DNA of 64,000 nucleotides from an uncultured Eubacteriales bacterium (lineage in GTDB: Bacteria; Bacillota; Clostridia; Oscillospirales; CAG-272). The stretch covers positions 124,001 to 188,000 of the forward strand of contig CAKRYT010000002.1 in the NCBI GenBank assembly GCA_934432675.1, written 5' to 3'. Shown one piece after another: positions 16,438 to 24,612 of this stretch (position 1 is the stretch's first letter; the number at the start of each line of letters is the position of its first letter). The notes under the pieces are model-generated. The model searched no databases, was not told the origin of the DNA, and saw only the letters and a list, made by a program, of their open reading frames with translations. The translations under genes and the position numbers were made by a program.

Positions 16438-17114
16438 AAACACCCGTTCTGCCCTATGCGCTGTTTGATATGGACGGCACGCTCGTCGATTCGATGGGCT
16501 ACTGGCGTGAGATGCCGCTGGAATACCTCGCCGAGGTCGGCATCCGACCGGACGAGGAGGGGGTGCGCCGTTTGGAGACGGCACGCGGCTACGGGGAGGT
16601 GCTCTCGTATCTTGCCTCCGTCGGCATCTCCGCGACGCTCCCCGAGATGATCCGTTTCGCCGAGGGGCACATGGCGCGTCATTATGCCGAGGACGTCTGT
16701 GTCAAGCCGGGTGCCGTGGCATTGCTCGAAAGTCTGCGGGGGGCAGGGTGCCGCATGGGCATCATCACGCTGACACCGCACGCAGGTGCCGCACTCTGTC
16801 TTGCGAAGACCGGGCTCGCGCCCTATTTTGAGTTCGTGCTGACCCCCGAGGACATGACGGGGGGCGACGGCAAGGAGGCCCCCGGTATTTTTGAGGAGGC
16901 ACTCCGACGATTCGGCGATGTCCGCCCCTCGGATTGCCTGCTTTTCGAGGACTCGTACTATTCGATCAGGACGGCAGCCGCCATGGGGTTCCGCGTGGTC
17001 GGCGTCGAGGATGCCTGGGCGGCGTTCGAACGCGAAAAGATTGCCGCGGCGGTCGTGGAATACATCGACCTCGGGGAGGTGGCGGGCGCGCCGCAACCGC
17101 GGCGGCACGCATAA
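16434..17114 (+). CDS. HAD-superfamily hydrolase (beta-phosphoglucomutase-like)
   Basis: 226 residues. HAD motif I is FDMDGTLVDS (residues 11-20, nucleophile Asp12). Motif II is in MGIITLT, and motif IV is LLFEDSYYSIRTAAAMG near the C terminus. The helical cap between motifs I and II places it in the beta-PGM/phosphoglycolate-phosphatase subfamily. The substrate is unknown. It starts at GTG overlapping the topB TGA (GTGA), with GAGGAGGA ahead of it, so translation is coupled to topB. No hairpin terminator was seen after it. Confidence 0.85.
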   Translation: MKTPVLPYALFDMDGTLVDSMGYWREMPLEYLAEVGIRPDEEGVRRLETARGYGEVLSYLASVGISATLPEMIRFAEGHMARHYAEDVCVKPGAVALLESLRGAGCRMGIITLTPHAGAALCLAKTGLAPYFEFVLTPEDMTGGDGKEAPGIFEEALRRFGDVRPSDCLLFEDSYYSIRTAAAMGFRVVGVEDAWAAFEREKIAAAVVEYIDLGEVAGAPQPRRHA

Positions 17115-17135
17115 AGAGAAAAACCGCACCTTCCC

Positions 17136-17164
17136 TTGATTTTGAAAAGACCGTGTGCTATACT
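17136..17164 (+). promoter_or_regulatory. Promoter of ackA-rhaD
   Basis: TTGATT (17136-17141), 17-bp spacer, TATACT (17159-17164). Confidence 0.8.
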
Positions 17165-17209
17165 GTATTTTTGTAAACCGGATTCTAATAAAACAGAGGT
17201 GTCAGTTTC

Positions 17210-18412
17210 ATGAAAATCCTAGTCATCAACGCAGGCAGTTCTTCCCTCAAATACCAGCTGTTTGACATGGACACGGGCGACGTGCTTTGCCGCGGCGGCT
17301 GTGAGAACATCAATGTCGCGAGCAGCAGAGGGCACATCACCCACAGAAAGCCCGGGATGGACAAGTACGAGTTCGAGGCGGATCTGCCCGATCACTCGGT
17401 CGCACTCTCCATCGTGATGCGGCTCCTGACCGATCCCGTGCGCGGGGTGGTCTCCGACCTCTCCGAAATCGGTGCCGTCGGGCATCGTATCGTCCACGGC
17501 GGCGAGAAACTGACTGTCAATATCGTCGGACAGGCGGAACTGGACTATCTCCATGAGATCACGCCGATCAACCCGCTCCATGCGCCCGCCGCCATCGCGG
17601 CGATCACCGCGTGCCAGGCACTTCTCCCGGATGTGAAACACGTGGTCGTTGCGGACAGTGCGTTCTATCGCACGCTCCCGCCGGAGTCGTATTCCTACGC
17701 GCTCCCCTATGAGATCGTCGAAAAGCATCGTATCCGCCGTTACGGTTTCCACGGCACCTCGCACCGCTACGTGAGCGGCAAGGCGGCGGAATATCTCGGG
17801 CGCGACCTCCGCGACCTGAAACTCGTGACCTGCCACCTCGGCAGCGGTTCCAGTTTCAGTGCCATCCGTGACGGTGTGTGCGTCGATACGACCATGGGCT
17901 TCACCCCCCAGGAGGGCATCATGATGGGGACGCGCACCGGCTCCATCGATCCGACCATCGTCACGTATCTCATGCGGGTGGACGGTTACACGCCCGAAGA
18001 AATGGACAATATACTGACGAAGAAGTCCGGATTTCTCGGCATGACCGGTATGGCAGACTGCCGCAAGGTGATGCTGGGCGAGGCGGACGGGGACGCCCGC
18101 TGCGCGCTGGCAATGAAGGTGTTTTATCACCAGGCGAAGAAGATTATCGGCTCGCTCATCGCGGAGATGAACGGCTGTGACGTATTGGTCTTTACCGCAG
18201 GCATCGGGGAGAACGACCCCGTCGTACGCGCCAACATCTGCCGTGACCTCGACTACCTCGGGATCAAGGTGGATGAGACAGTGAACGGTGCCATGAAACG
18301 CGGTACCGCCGGGGATATTACCGGTGAGGGAAGCCGCGTACGCGTGCTCGTCATTCCGACCGACGAAGAATATATGATTGCCAAGGAAACCTTGGACATT
18401 GTAACAAAATAA
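17210..18412 (+). CDS. ackA: Acetate kinase
   Basis: 400 residues, normal length. Family blocks: NAGSSSLKYQLF at the N terminus, GHRIVHGG, VVVADSAFYRTLP, GFHGTSHRYV, the phosphate loop HLGSGSSFSAI, and the C-terminal FTAGIGEND. The enzyme makes ATP from acetyl phosphate in the cytoplasm. No phosphotransacetylase gene (pta) is adjacent in this window. Instead rhaD follows 14 bp downstream in the same transcript. The ATG at 17210 is preceded by AGAGGTG at good spacing. Confidence 0.97.
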   Translation: MKILVINAGSSSLKYQLFDMDTGDVLCRGGCENINVASSRGHITHRKPGMDKYEFEADLPDHSVALSIVMRLLTDPVRGVVSDLSEIGAVGHRIVHGGEKLTVNIVGQAELDYLHEITPINPLHAPAAIAAITACQALLPDVKHVVVADSAFYRTLPPESYSYALPYEIVEKHRIRRYGFHGTSHRYVSGKAAEYLGRDLRDLKLVTCHLGSGSSFSAIRDGVCVDTTMGFTPQEGIMMGTRTGSIDPTIVTYLMRVDGYTPEEMDNILTKKSGFLGMTGMADCRKVMLGEADGDARCALAMKVFYHQAKKIIGSLIAEMNGCDVLVFTAGIGENDPVVRANICRDLDYLGIKVDETVNGAMKRGTAGDITGEGSRVRVLVIPTDEEYMIAKETLDIVTK

Positions 18413-18426
18413 GGAGTCACTGTGCC

Positions 18427-19245
18427 ATGAAGAAGAACGATATTTTTGAAGCCCCCTTTGTGAAGGCAATGGAGGATACCACTGCCAATATGTACCGACT
18501 CGGCTGGGACGAGCGCAACGGCGGCAACGTCAGTTATCTGCTCACCGAGGAGGAGGTCGCCGCTTATCTTGACATCCATCAAGTCCTCCGCCGCATCCCG
18601 ACCGGCTTCGATGCAAAGCCGCTCATCGGTAAATACTTCATCGTGACCGGTACGGGCAAATACTTCAAGAACGTGAAGGACGACCCCGAGACCAACCTCG
18701 GTATCATCCGCATCGCCGAGGACGGCACGACGGCAGAACTCCTCTGGGGCTATGCCGACGGCGGCAAGTTCACGAGCGAACTGCCCGCACACCTCATGAG
18801 CCATATTTCGAGACTCTCCGTGGATCCCGAAAACCGCGTGGTCATGCACTGCCACCCGACCAACCTGCTCGCGATGACCTACGTGCACGTGCTGGATACG
18901 AACGAGTTTACGCACACGCTCTGGCAGATGAGCACCGAGTGCGTCGTGGTGTTCCCGGACGGGGTGGAAGTCCTGCCCTGGATGCTCTGCGGCACGAACT
19001 CGATCGGCGAGGCGACCGCCGACTGCATGACCCGCGCCCGCAGTGTGGTGTGGGCGATGCACGGGCTGTACGGCGCGGGCAAGACGCTCGACGAGGCGTT
19101 TGGTCTGGTCGAGACGGTCGAGAAAGCCGCCACGGTCTATATGCTGACCGCCGGGCTGAAACGCATCAATACCATCACCGACGCGCAGATGCTGGAACTC
19201 GCCGATCGCTTCAACGTGACGCCCCGCGCCGGCATCCTGAAATAA
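18427..19245 (+). CDS. rhaD: Rhamnulose-1-phosphate aldolase
   Basis: 272-residue class II zinc aldolase that splits L-rhamnulose-1-phosphate into dihydroxyacetone phosphate and L-lactaldehyde. The phosphate site is in ERNGGNVSY and GTGKYF, the catalytic Glu is in SELPAHLM, and the zinc ligands are in VMHCHPTN and AMHGLYG. GTNSIGEAT is also family-typical. AAGGAG lies 10 bases upstream of the ATG. No other rhamnose gene (rhaA, rhaB, regulator) is nearby. Its pairing with ackA is unusual and suggests a shared fermentative role. A terminator follows at 19421. Confidence 0.92.
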   Translation: MKKNDIFEAPFVKAMEDTTANMYRLGWDERNGGNVSYLLTEEEVAAYLDIHQVLRRIPTGFDAKPLIGKYFIVTGTGKYFKNVKDDPETNLGIIRIAEDGTTAELLWGYADGGKFTSELPAHLMSHISRLSVDPENRVVMHCHPTNLLAMTYVHVLDTNEFTHTLWQMSTECVVVFPDGVEVLPWMLCGTNSIGEATADCMTRARSVVWAMHGLYGAGKTLDEAFGLVETVEKAATVYMLTAGLKRINTITDAQMLELADRFNVTPRAGILK

Positions 19246-19420
19246 TCGGACGCGATACCGGACGACGCTGCGCGCCGCCGACGCGGCGCGCATACCGGTA
19301 CGAATGTGTGCCATGGGGGCGACGGCGCACTCCCGGCATCGTCGTATGCTGCGGGAACGATCCGTCGTGTGCTCCGGACAATCGTGCCACGGACACGGTC
19401 GTCCGCTGCGGCAACAGCAT
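19246..19420 (+). other. Untranslated 3' region of ackA-rhaD
   Basis: About 175 bp with short repeats of the form GGGAACGATCC/CGGACAATCGTG. No ORF with a ribosome site and no RNA gene was recognised. Confidence 0.5.
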
Positions 19421-19466
19421 TACAAGGAGGAGCCTGTTTTTCTCGGCTCCTCCTTGTACGCTTTTT
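19421..19466 (+). terminator. Terminator of ackA-rhaD
   Basis: 14-bp arms TACAAGGAGGAGCC/GGCTCCTCCTTGTA with a short loop, followed after CGC by TTTTT. Confidence 0.88.
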
Positions 19467-19579
19467 CACCGTGTTGCTGTCGCGAAGATGCACGCGGGGG
19501 AAGCGGGGGCAATCACAGCAAAATGGACAACTCCGCGCGCGTTCCTGTCACTTTTTTGGCACATTTCACGACAAAAATA

Positions 19580-19607
19580 TTGACATAGCGCGCGAGTGTG
19601 TTATAAT
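19580..19607 (+). promoter_or_regulatory. Promoter of the patatin gene
   Basis: TTGACA (19580-19585), 16-bp spacer, TATAAT (19602-19607). Confidence 0.85.
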
Positions 19608-19613
19608 CTATTT

Positions 19614-19818
19614 GTGAGCGTATGATAAAGGTGTCGGTTGTGTAAATGGAACGGTACATAAGTGTGCCGCGCAAAATGACGAACGCAGGCAAATGTAACA
19701 GTTTGTTTGCGCCGCAACCGACGTTTGCGTGCCGCCGCCCCGACGGCACGGAATCAGGAAAGTTTCGGCGGTGCTCCGGCACGGCACTTACATATTAACA
19801 AGCGGAAGGCGAGAGCAC
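19614..19818 (+). other. Long 5' leader of the patatin gene
   Basis: About 200 nt lie between the promoter and the ATG at 19819. It contains a GTGCCG...CGGCAC hairpin near 19734-19749 and an unconvincing 50-codon frame from 19646. No known riboswitch was recognised. Confidence 0.5.
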
Positions 19819-20715
19819 ATGGCGAAGATTGCGTTGCTGATGTCCGGCGGTCTGGCGAAGGGAGCCTATCAGATCGGTGCACTGCGGGCACTGGCGAAAT
19901 ACTTTTCCCCCGAGGACTTTACTTTGGTGAGTGCGAGTTCCATCGGCGTACTCAACGCCCAGAGTTACCTTACCGGGCATATGGATGAGATGCACTCATT
20001 CTGGGAGCGTGCCAACGCGGATACCAAACGGAAGAACGTCGTCCGTTTTCTCCACGGGCCGTATCTCCCCGCCGCCATCCATTCACTCGCCGGTTTCGGG
20101 CAGAGCCCCGTCCCGTTCTACGCCTCTCTCCTACAAGCCAAGGAGCGCACCATCTATTACGCCGACCTGCGTCAGGTGCCCGCGGAGGATCTGGAATCCT
20201 ACCTTGCGGCGGCGGTCTCCGTCCCGGTCGTCAATCGCGCCGTTGTGATCAACGGTGTCAAATATGCGGACGGCGGCTGGGTGGATAACATCCCGGTCTT
20301 TCCGCTCCTGCCCGATACGTTCGACTACGTCATCGGTTTTTACTTCGACAAATACGACTATTTCTTTGCAAACGAGGATCTTGACCGCCGTGTCGTGCGG
20401 ATCAACTTCCCGAATAACTCTGTCATCTCCGACTCGCTTTTTGTCGATCACGAGTCGATCGTGAACATGATCGGCTACGGCGAGCGGTTTACAGCCGACG
20501 TGCTGGGGCGGGTCATCGGTGAGGATAAGGAAAACGTCGAGGCGGTCCTTGCGAAGATCGCGACCGAGCGGGAAGAGCAGAAAAACGTACGCAACCGCAT
20601 CACAGCCGACCGCATGATCAACGGGCTCAGCCGCGTGACCAACGGTTTCTGGCGTCGCGCTTTCCTCACGGGTGCGCCCGACACCGCCGCACCCGGCGAT
20701 GCCGACACGGAATGA
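19819..20715 (+). CDS. Patatin-like phospholipase family protein
   Basis: 298 residues. The glycine-rich oxyanion loop is SGGLAKGAYQIGAL at about residues 9-22. The nucleophile elbow is VSASSIGVL with Ser41; the usual first Gly of GxSxG is Ala39. The catalytic Asp is in KYADGGWVDNIP, so the Ser-Asp dyad is present. The family hydrolyses lipid acyl esters. No signal peptide or membrane segment is visible. The ATG at 19819 follows GGAAGGCGAG. The frame extends upstream to 19729, but that part has no ribosome site. The gene is followed by two small membrane-protein genes. Confidence 0.87.
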   Translation: MAKIALLMSGGLAKGAYQIGALRALAKYFSPEDFTLVSASSIGVLNAQSYLTGHMDEMHSFWERANADTKRKNVVRFLHGPYLPAAIHSLAGFGQSPVPFYASLLQAKERTIYYADLRQVPAEDLESYLAAAVSVPVVNRAVVINGVKYADGGWVDNIPVFPLLPDTFDYVIGFYFDKYDYFFANEDLDRRVVRINFPNNSVISDSLFVDHESIVNMIGYGERFTADVLGRVIGEDKENVEAVLAKIATEREEQKNVRNRITADRMINGLSRVTNGFWRRAFLTGAPDTAAPGDADTE

Positions 20716-20779
20716 AATGCAAAAGTATGAACATAAATGACCCCGGCGATTCATTTCTAAAACGAGGAGTAACATTTTT

Positions 20780-21175
20780 ATGAAAACAAACCGCGGACTT
20801 CTGAAATTTATCCTGCTTGCCCCCCTGACTCTTGGTATTTACCCGCTCATCGTTTTGTGCGGCATCAGCGGCGATCTGAACACGATTGCGAAACCGACCG
20901 ACGGTAAGGACACCATGAACTGGATCATTGCCCAGCTGCTCGGCTGCGTGACCTTCGGCATTCTTCCTCTCATCTGGTGGCACACCACCTGCGAGCGTAT
21001 CGGCACGCAGCTCAATAAGAGAGGCATCGGCTATTCTTTCGGTGCCGGAAGTTTCTGGATCTTCGACGTGCTCCTGGCATGGACGGGTATCTGCCCGCTT
21101 ATCTTCATGCACAAGTTCTTCAAGTCCATGAACCTCATCTCCGAGAGCTACAACAACATCGGGCCCGTCGCCTGA
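20780..21175 (+). CDS. DUF4234 family membrane protein
   Basis: 131 residues with the DUF4234 pattern: a first membrane segment LLKFILLAPLTLGIYPLIVL, an acidic loop, a second segment GCVTFGILPLIWWHTTCERIG, and a third SFWIFDVLLAWTGICPLIF. The function of the family is unknown. GAGGAG stands before the ATG. It lies 64 bp after the patatin stop, and no clear promoter was seen between them, so it may be read from the patatin promoter. Confidence 0.85.
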   Translation: MKTNRGLLKFILLAPLTLGIYPLIVLCGISGDLNTIAKPTDGKDTMNWIIAQLLGCVTFGILPLIWWHTTCERIGTQLNKRGIGYSFGAGSFWIFDVLLAWTGICPLIFMHKFFKSMNLISESYNNIGPVA

Positions 21176-21254
21176 TTTTACTTATCGGCTGACCCCGTTC
21201 ATACTTTTGCACTTTCGTTGCTTTTCGGTATACCGTATCAAGCAGGAGGTTATC

Positions 21255-22187
21255 ATGTCCATTATGTCTCGCTCACTTCGCATGTTCCGACGGAACGCGA
21301 AGTTGTCTGTATTTGATTTTTCTGAGGTCATCGGCGTATCCGTCGTGCAGACCGTCCTTTGGGAACTCGGCGCAAAAGATCCGGATGCGGAGCAGAAACA
21401 ACGCATCGCTACGCTGTACGGAGTATCGGTCGAGGACCTTGCATACGGACCGCACGGTGCCCCCGCCCCCGCTGCCGGCATGTACGGCGATTTTGCCCGC
21501 ACGGACAGCGGCATCGTTACCAGGTGTGAGGAGCGCAAGCCCTATCGCACCTACGCACGCAAGATGGTATCGAGCATCTGCGTGCCGGTCACGATCGCGG
21601 TCTATCTGCTCCTTGGCTTTGTCTGGGGGCTCTGGACGCCCGGTTGGCTCGTGTTTTTCGCAATCCCCGTTGTCACCAGTGCCCTTTGGGCGTGGGAGAC
21701 GAACGATCTGCGTAAGTTTTCTTACCCGCTCACGGTCCTCGCCGTGTATCTGTACCTCGGGCTTGAACACGCACTGTGGCATCCGTACTGGTTTTTGTTC
21801 CTGACCATTCCCGCCTTTTACGACGTCGCGTCGTATCTGCGTTTCCGTCGGCTCGGGATCTACGGCTCCACGCGGTACATCCGTCATTTCTCGGTGATTG
21901 CGTCGCTCGTGGCGTTTATCGTCCTCGGCTTTGCGACGGGCGCGTGGGATCGCAGCTGGCTCGTGTTCTTTGCCATCCCGATCGCCTTCGGCATTGCGCG
22001 GATGATCGAGCAGCGGAACATCCGCAAGTTCCCGATCCTCTCCGTCTGTACGACGGTGTATCTTTGCATCGGTTTCTTTACGGGTGTGTGGCACCCGACC
22101 TGGATCCTGTTCTTTGCCGCCCCGGTCTTCTGGGGTGCGGCCAAGACGCTGTTCCAGATCCAGCATCGGCCCAATCGCCCCAGATAA
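21255..22187 (+). CDS. XRE-like HTH protein with four tandem two-TM repeats
   Basis: 310 residues. Residues ~5-65 look like a weakened Cro/CI-type helix-turn-helix, ending in the typical RIATLYGVSVEDLAYG. A linker (66-100) follows. Then come four copies of a ~45-50 residue unit (about 103-150, 155-205, 210-255, 258-305), each a two-helix membrane hairpin with WxPxW at the turn (TPGW, HPYW, DRSW, HPTW) and FFAIP or FLTIP/FFAAP after it. The units are separated by short basic loops. The architecture suggests a membrane-tethered DNA-binding or sensor protein. No function can be assigned. AGGAGG precedes the ATG. Confidence 0.8.
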   Translation: MSIMSRSLRMFRRNAKLSVFDFSEVIGVSVVQTVLWELGAKDPDAEQKQRIATLYGVSVEDLAYGPHGAPAPAAGMYGDFARTDSGIVTRCEERKPYRTYARKMVSSICVPVTIAVYLLLGFVWGLWTPGWLVFFAIPVVTSALWAWETNDLRKFSYPLTVLAVYLYLGLEHALWHPYWFLFLTIPAFYDVASYLRFRRLGIYGSTRYIRHFSVIASLVAFIVLGFATGAWDRSWLVFFAIPIAFGIARMIEQRNIRKFPILSVCTTVYLCIGFFTGVWHPTWILFFAAPVFWGAAKTLFQIQHRPNRPR

Positions 22188-22215
22188 CGTGACCTGACCA
22201 TCCTACAAAACGATT

Positions 22216-22246
22216 GCCCGCCCGGGGAGCCCCCGGGCGGGCTTTT
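22216..22246 (+). terminator. Terminator after the HTH membrane protein
   Basis: GCCCGCCCGGGG/CCCCGGGCGGGC with a three-base loop and TTTT. Confidence 0.9.
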
Positions 22247-22424
22247 GCGTGTCCGTTATGCGTGTTCCCCATGCGCGGACGCTTTCCGTATCCGTTTTGC
22301 GACTCTGCCCGTTTGCGGGGGGGCGGGTGACCGCCCCCGCCCTTTTCGGGGCATCCTGCTGCCTGTTCTAGCCTGCGCCCCTGCCTCATAGAATGGAACA
22401 AAACGCGTGAATGGGGGAAGGACA

Positions 22425-23948
22425 ATGGCAAACACCTATGAGACAGAACGCACGCTCGCGGGGACGTATTCCTGTGAGGCGGGCGGTGAATACACCCTGC
22501 CGGACTATACGCCGGAGGTGCGGCGGATCCTGCGGGTGGACTGTGACGCTGCCGTCACGGGACAGTACGATACGCAGGACAAAACGGAGATCGGCGGGGA
22601 GGTCACCTATTGCCTTCTGTACCTGGACGGAGAGGGGGCGGTCGCGTCCGTGACGTTGGACGGCACGTTCTCCTGCCAGATCCCGGGCGGGGAGGGCGTA
22701 CAGATGCAGGTCGTCCCGACGGTGGACAGCGTCACCTGCCGCCTCGGCGGTCCGCGGCGCGTGACCATGAAGGCAAATATGACCCTGCGCCCGATTGCGG
22801 TCCGTCGGGAGACGGTCACGGAGGCAGAGACAGGGGACCTCGGAGCGTGTGAGGTCCTGCGCCGTGATCTGACGGTGGGGGAGACGGTCTTCTTTGAGGG
22901 GGAGGAGGCGGAACTCTCTGACAGTGTCAAGGCGGAGCCGCAAAGTCGGCTCCTCTCCGTGTGCGGACGGGTGCTCGTCCGTGAGGCGAAGGCAGAGGTC
23001 GGTGCCGTCCGCGTACGTGCGGATCTGTGGTTGACGGCACTCTGCGCGGACGGCGCGGGCGTACCCTATACCGTACGCGGCAAGATCCCGATGGAGGAGA
23101 CGATCTCCGAGGAGCGGATGACCCCCGCCTTCTGCGCTATGGCTTTCGGCAGATGCACTGCCTGTAACGCCACCTTTGCGAACGAGGAGGGGAGCGATCG
23201 CTTGGTGTTTGATGCCCGTGTGATACTCTTCGGCGTCGCCGTGAATAACGAGGTGGTGACTCCCATGTGCGACGTCTATGCCATGGACTGCCCGGTGAAC
23301 GTCTCGCTCGCGCCGATCACCGGCAGATACTATCCTGCGTGCGTGCAGGGTAACTATACGGTGGACGGGTCGGTGCCGCTCTCCGAACTCGGACTCGACG
23401 AGGAGGCAATACCGTTCGACTGCCGCGGGCAGGCGAGCATAACCGCCTGCAACGTCGACGGTGCGGAGATCACGGTGGAGGGGGAGATGCGGATGCTCTG
23501 TCTCATGGGGATTGCCGGGGATGAAAGTTACACCGGTACCACTTTCCGCTTCCCGTGGAAAGTGCGGATGACCGCCAAGGAGCCGCTCCCCGCCGGTGCA
23601 CAACTCATGCCGCAGGCGCACGCGGTCGGGTGCCATCTGCGCTCCGACGGACAAAAACTCTCGGCGGACGCCGAATTGCAGGTCTCCTGCCTGGCCACCG
23701 CCACCAATGAGATGGAGGCGGTCGAGGAAATCGAGGCGGACAGTGAGCATCCGTTTGCGCACAGGCGCGGCGAGATCGTCGCGGTCTACCCTGAGGGGGG
23801 TGACTCGCTCTGGAACATCGGGAAGCGGTATCATGTGCCGCTCGCCGGGCTGGTCGATGCCAACTCCATCCCGCGTGAGGCACTGGAATCGCCTGACCTC
23901 CCGCAGCATCTCGATGGGCTCAGCCATCTGATGCTCGAATACGATTGA
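22425..23948 (+). CDS. SPOCS (DUF3794) and LysM protein, spore-associated
   Basis: 507 residues. An N-terminal SPOCS-type unit contains EYTLPDYTPEVRRILRVD (about residues 21-38), and SPOCS-like beta-rich repeats continue to ~430. A C-terminal LysM-like domain occupies ~455-505 (GDSLWNIGKRYHVPLAGLVDANSI). Such proteins are found in spore-forming Clostridia and are linked to the spore coat or cortex; the exact role is not established. There is no signal peptide. The ATG at 22425 follows GGGGGAAGG. Upstream, CATAGAAT near 22398 weakly resembles a sporulation sigma-E -10 box. A GGAGCCG/CGGCTCC inverted motif lies inside the gene at 22932-22952. Confidence 0.87.
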   Translation: MANTYETERTLAGTYSCEAGGEYTLPDYTPEVRRILRVDCDAAVTGQYDTQDKTEIGGEVTYCLLYLDGEGAVASVTLDGTFSCQIPGGEGVQMQVVPTVDSVTCRLGGPRRVTMKANMTLRPIAVRRETVTEAETGDLGACEVLRRDLTVGETVFFEGEEAELSDSVKAEPQSRLLSVCGRVLVREAKAEVGAVRVRADLWLTALCADGAGVPYTVRGKIPMEETISEERMTPAFCAMAFGRCTACNATFANEEGSDRLVFDARVILFGVAVNNEVVTPMCDVYAMDCPVNVSLAPITGRYYPACVQGNYTVDGSVPLSELGLDEEAIPFDCRGQASITACNVDGAEITVEGEMRMLCLMGIAGDESYTGTTFRFPWKVRMTAKEPLPAGAQLMPQAHAVGCHLRSDGQKLSADAELQVSCLATATNEMEAVEEIEADSEHPFAHRRGEIVAVYPEGGDSLWNIGKRYHVPLAGLVDANSIPREALESPDLPQHLDGLSHLMLEYD

Positions 23949-24224
23949 GAGCGTACACGGCGGCGGACGACGTTGCCGACCGCCGACAACTCAAACGCAA
24001 CGGAGCCGACCTCCGGTCGGAGGGAGGGCGACCGTTCCAACCATCATCAACGGTCGAAAACGATTGCGGACATCGACCGTGAAAACGATTAACGGCATCG
24101 ACCGCCAAAACGGTAACCGACGAATAAAAAACGGAATACGACGACGGAAAAGGGAGCGTCGGTACCGCTCACAAAAACGGCAGTCGATGCCGACACCGTC
24201 TGTAACGGGTCACCGATCCGTACA
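23949..24224 (+). other. Gene-free stretch with degenerate ~25-bp repeats
   Basis: Around 24055-24120 the pattern AAAACGATT-x-GG-CATCGACCG occurs twice (GAAAACGATTGCGGACATCGACC and GAAAACGATTAACGGCATCGACC split by one base), with a third partial copy CAAAACGGTAACCGACG. No ribosome site or convincing frame was seen on either strand. Confidence 0.5.
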
Positions 24225-24260
24225 AAAAACCGAGCCGCGGAAACCGCGGCTCGGTTTTTG
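24225..24260. terminator. Bidirectional terminator between SPOCS and RHH genes
   Basis: CCGAGCCGCGG/CCGCGGCTCGG around AAA, with TTTTT on the plus side and six A (T on the minus strand) on the other. Confidence 0.88.
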
Positions 24261-24315
24261 ACGTTGTTGTGATCTCTGGGGTCTCCACGGGATGCCACGC
24301 GGGGACACCACTGCT

Positions 24316-24486
24316 TTATCGGTTGTCGGTCTTCGGGCAGTCGGGATGCTTGCCGCGCAGATGTTCTTTCAGTATGAGATTGATGTACTGCGAAAGGGAG
24401 CGGTCGTCTTTTTCCGCTTCTTCCCGCAGGGCGGCGAGTAAATCACCGTCAATCGTGATGCTGATTTTTTCTTTCAATGGTTTCAT
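24316..24486 (-). CDS. Small ribbon-helix-helix (Arc/CopG-like) protein
   Basis: 56 residues. MKPLKEKISITIDGDLLAAL gives the beta strand and start of helix 1, EEAEKDDRSLSQYINLILKEHL gives the rest, and the last 12 residues form a polar tail. This is the size and pattern of the metJ/Arc/CopG fold, which dimerises and inserts a two-stranded ribbon into the major groove. It starts at ATG 24486 after GGCGGTGA. It is divergent from the zinc-ribbon gene; no toxin gene is adjacent on its strand. The tandem 10-bp repeats at 24552-24581 are plausible operator sites. Confidence 0.8.
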   Translation of the reverse strand: MKPLKEKISITIDGDLLAALREEAEKDDRSLSQYINLILKEHLRGKHPDCPKTDNR

Positions 24487-24520
24487 CCGTATCACCGCCT
24501 GTCATCCTGTTGATACGATT

Positions 24521-24526
24521 ATTATA
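24521..24526 (-). promoter_or_regulatory. -10 box of the ribbon-helix-helix gene
   Basis: TATAAT on the minus strand preceded by TG. The best -35 candidate (TTGTCA at 24553-24548) is 21 bp away and overlaps the -35 of the divergent promoter, so this promoter may be weak or regulated. Confidence 0.6.
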
Positions 24527-24546
24527 CATGAGCACCAAAATTAGTA

Positions 24547-24575
24547 TTGACAAGTAGCATAAAGTAGGATAAAAT
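24547..24575 (+). promoter_or_regulatory. Promoter of the zinc-ribbon membrane protein
   Basis: TTGACA (24547-24552), 17-bp spacer, TAAAAT (24570-24575). The spacer and -10 lie within the 10-bp iterons. Confidence 0.8.
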
Positions 24576-24581
24576 ACGATA
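24552..24581 (+). repeat. Three tandem 10-bp iterons over the promoter
   Basis: AAGTAGCATA, AAGTAGGATA and AAATACGATA occur head to tail with no gaps, followed by a weak fourth unit CATATAGATC. A spacing of one helical turn and placement across the -10 box fit an operator for a cooperatively binding repressor, most simply the divergent ribbon-helix-helix protein. Binding is an inference. Confidence 0.65.
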
Positions 24582-24612
24582 CATATAGATCGTGCATGAA
24601 AGGAGTTTTCGT

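Noticed and set aside
19646..19798. 50-codon frame in the patatin leader
   Set aside because: A poor ribosome site and no recognisable sequence; it could be translated but cannot be supported.
22390..22424. Sporulation sigma-E promoter before the SPOCS gene
   Set aside because: CATAGAAT resembles a -10 box but no matching -35 element could be placed, so it is not listed as a promoter.
22386..23927. 513-codon minus-strand frame opposite the SPOCS gene
   Set aside because: Antisense shadow; the plus-strand product has clear SPOCS and LysM features.
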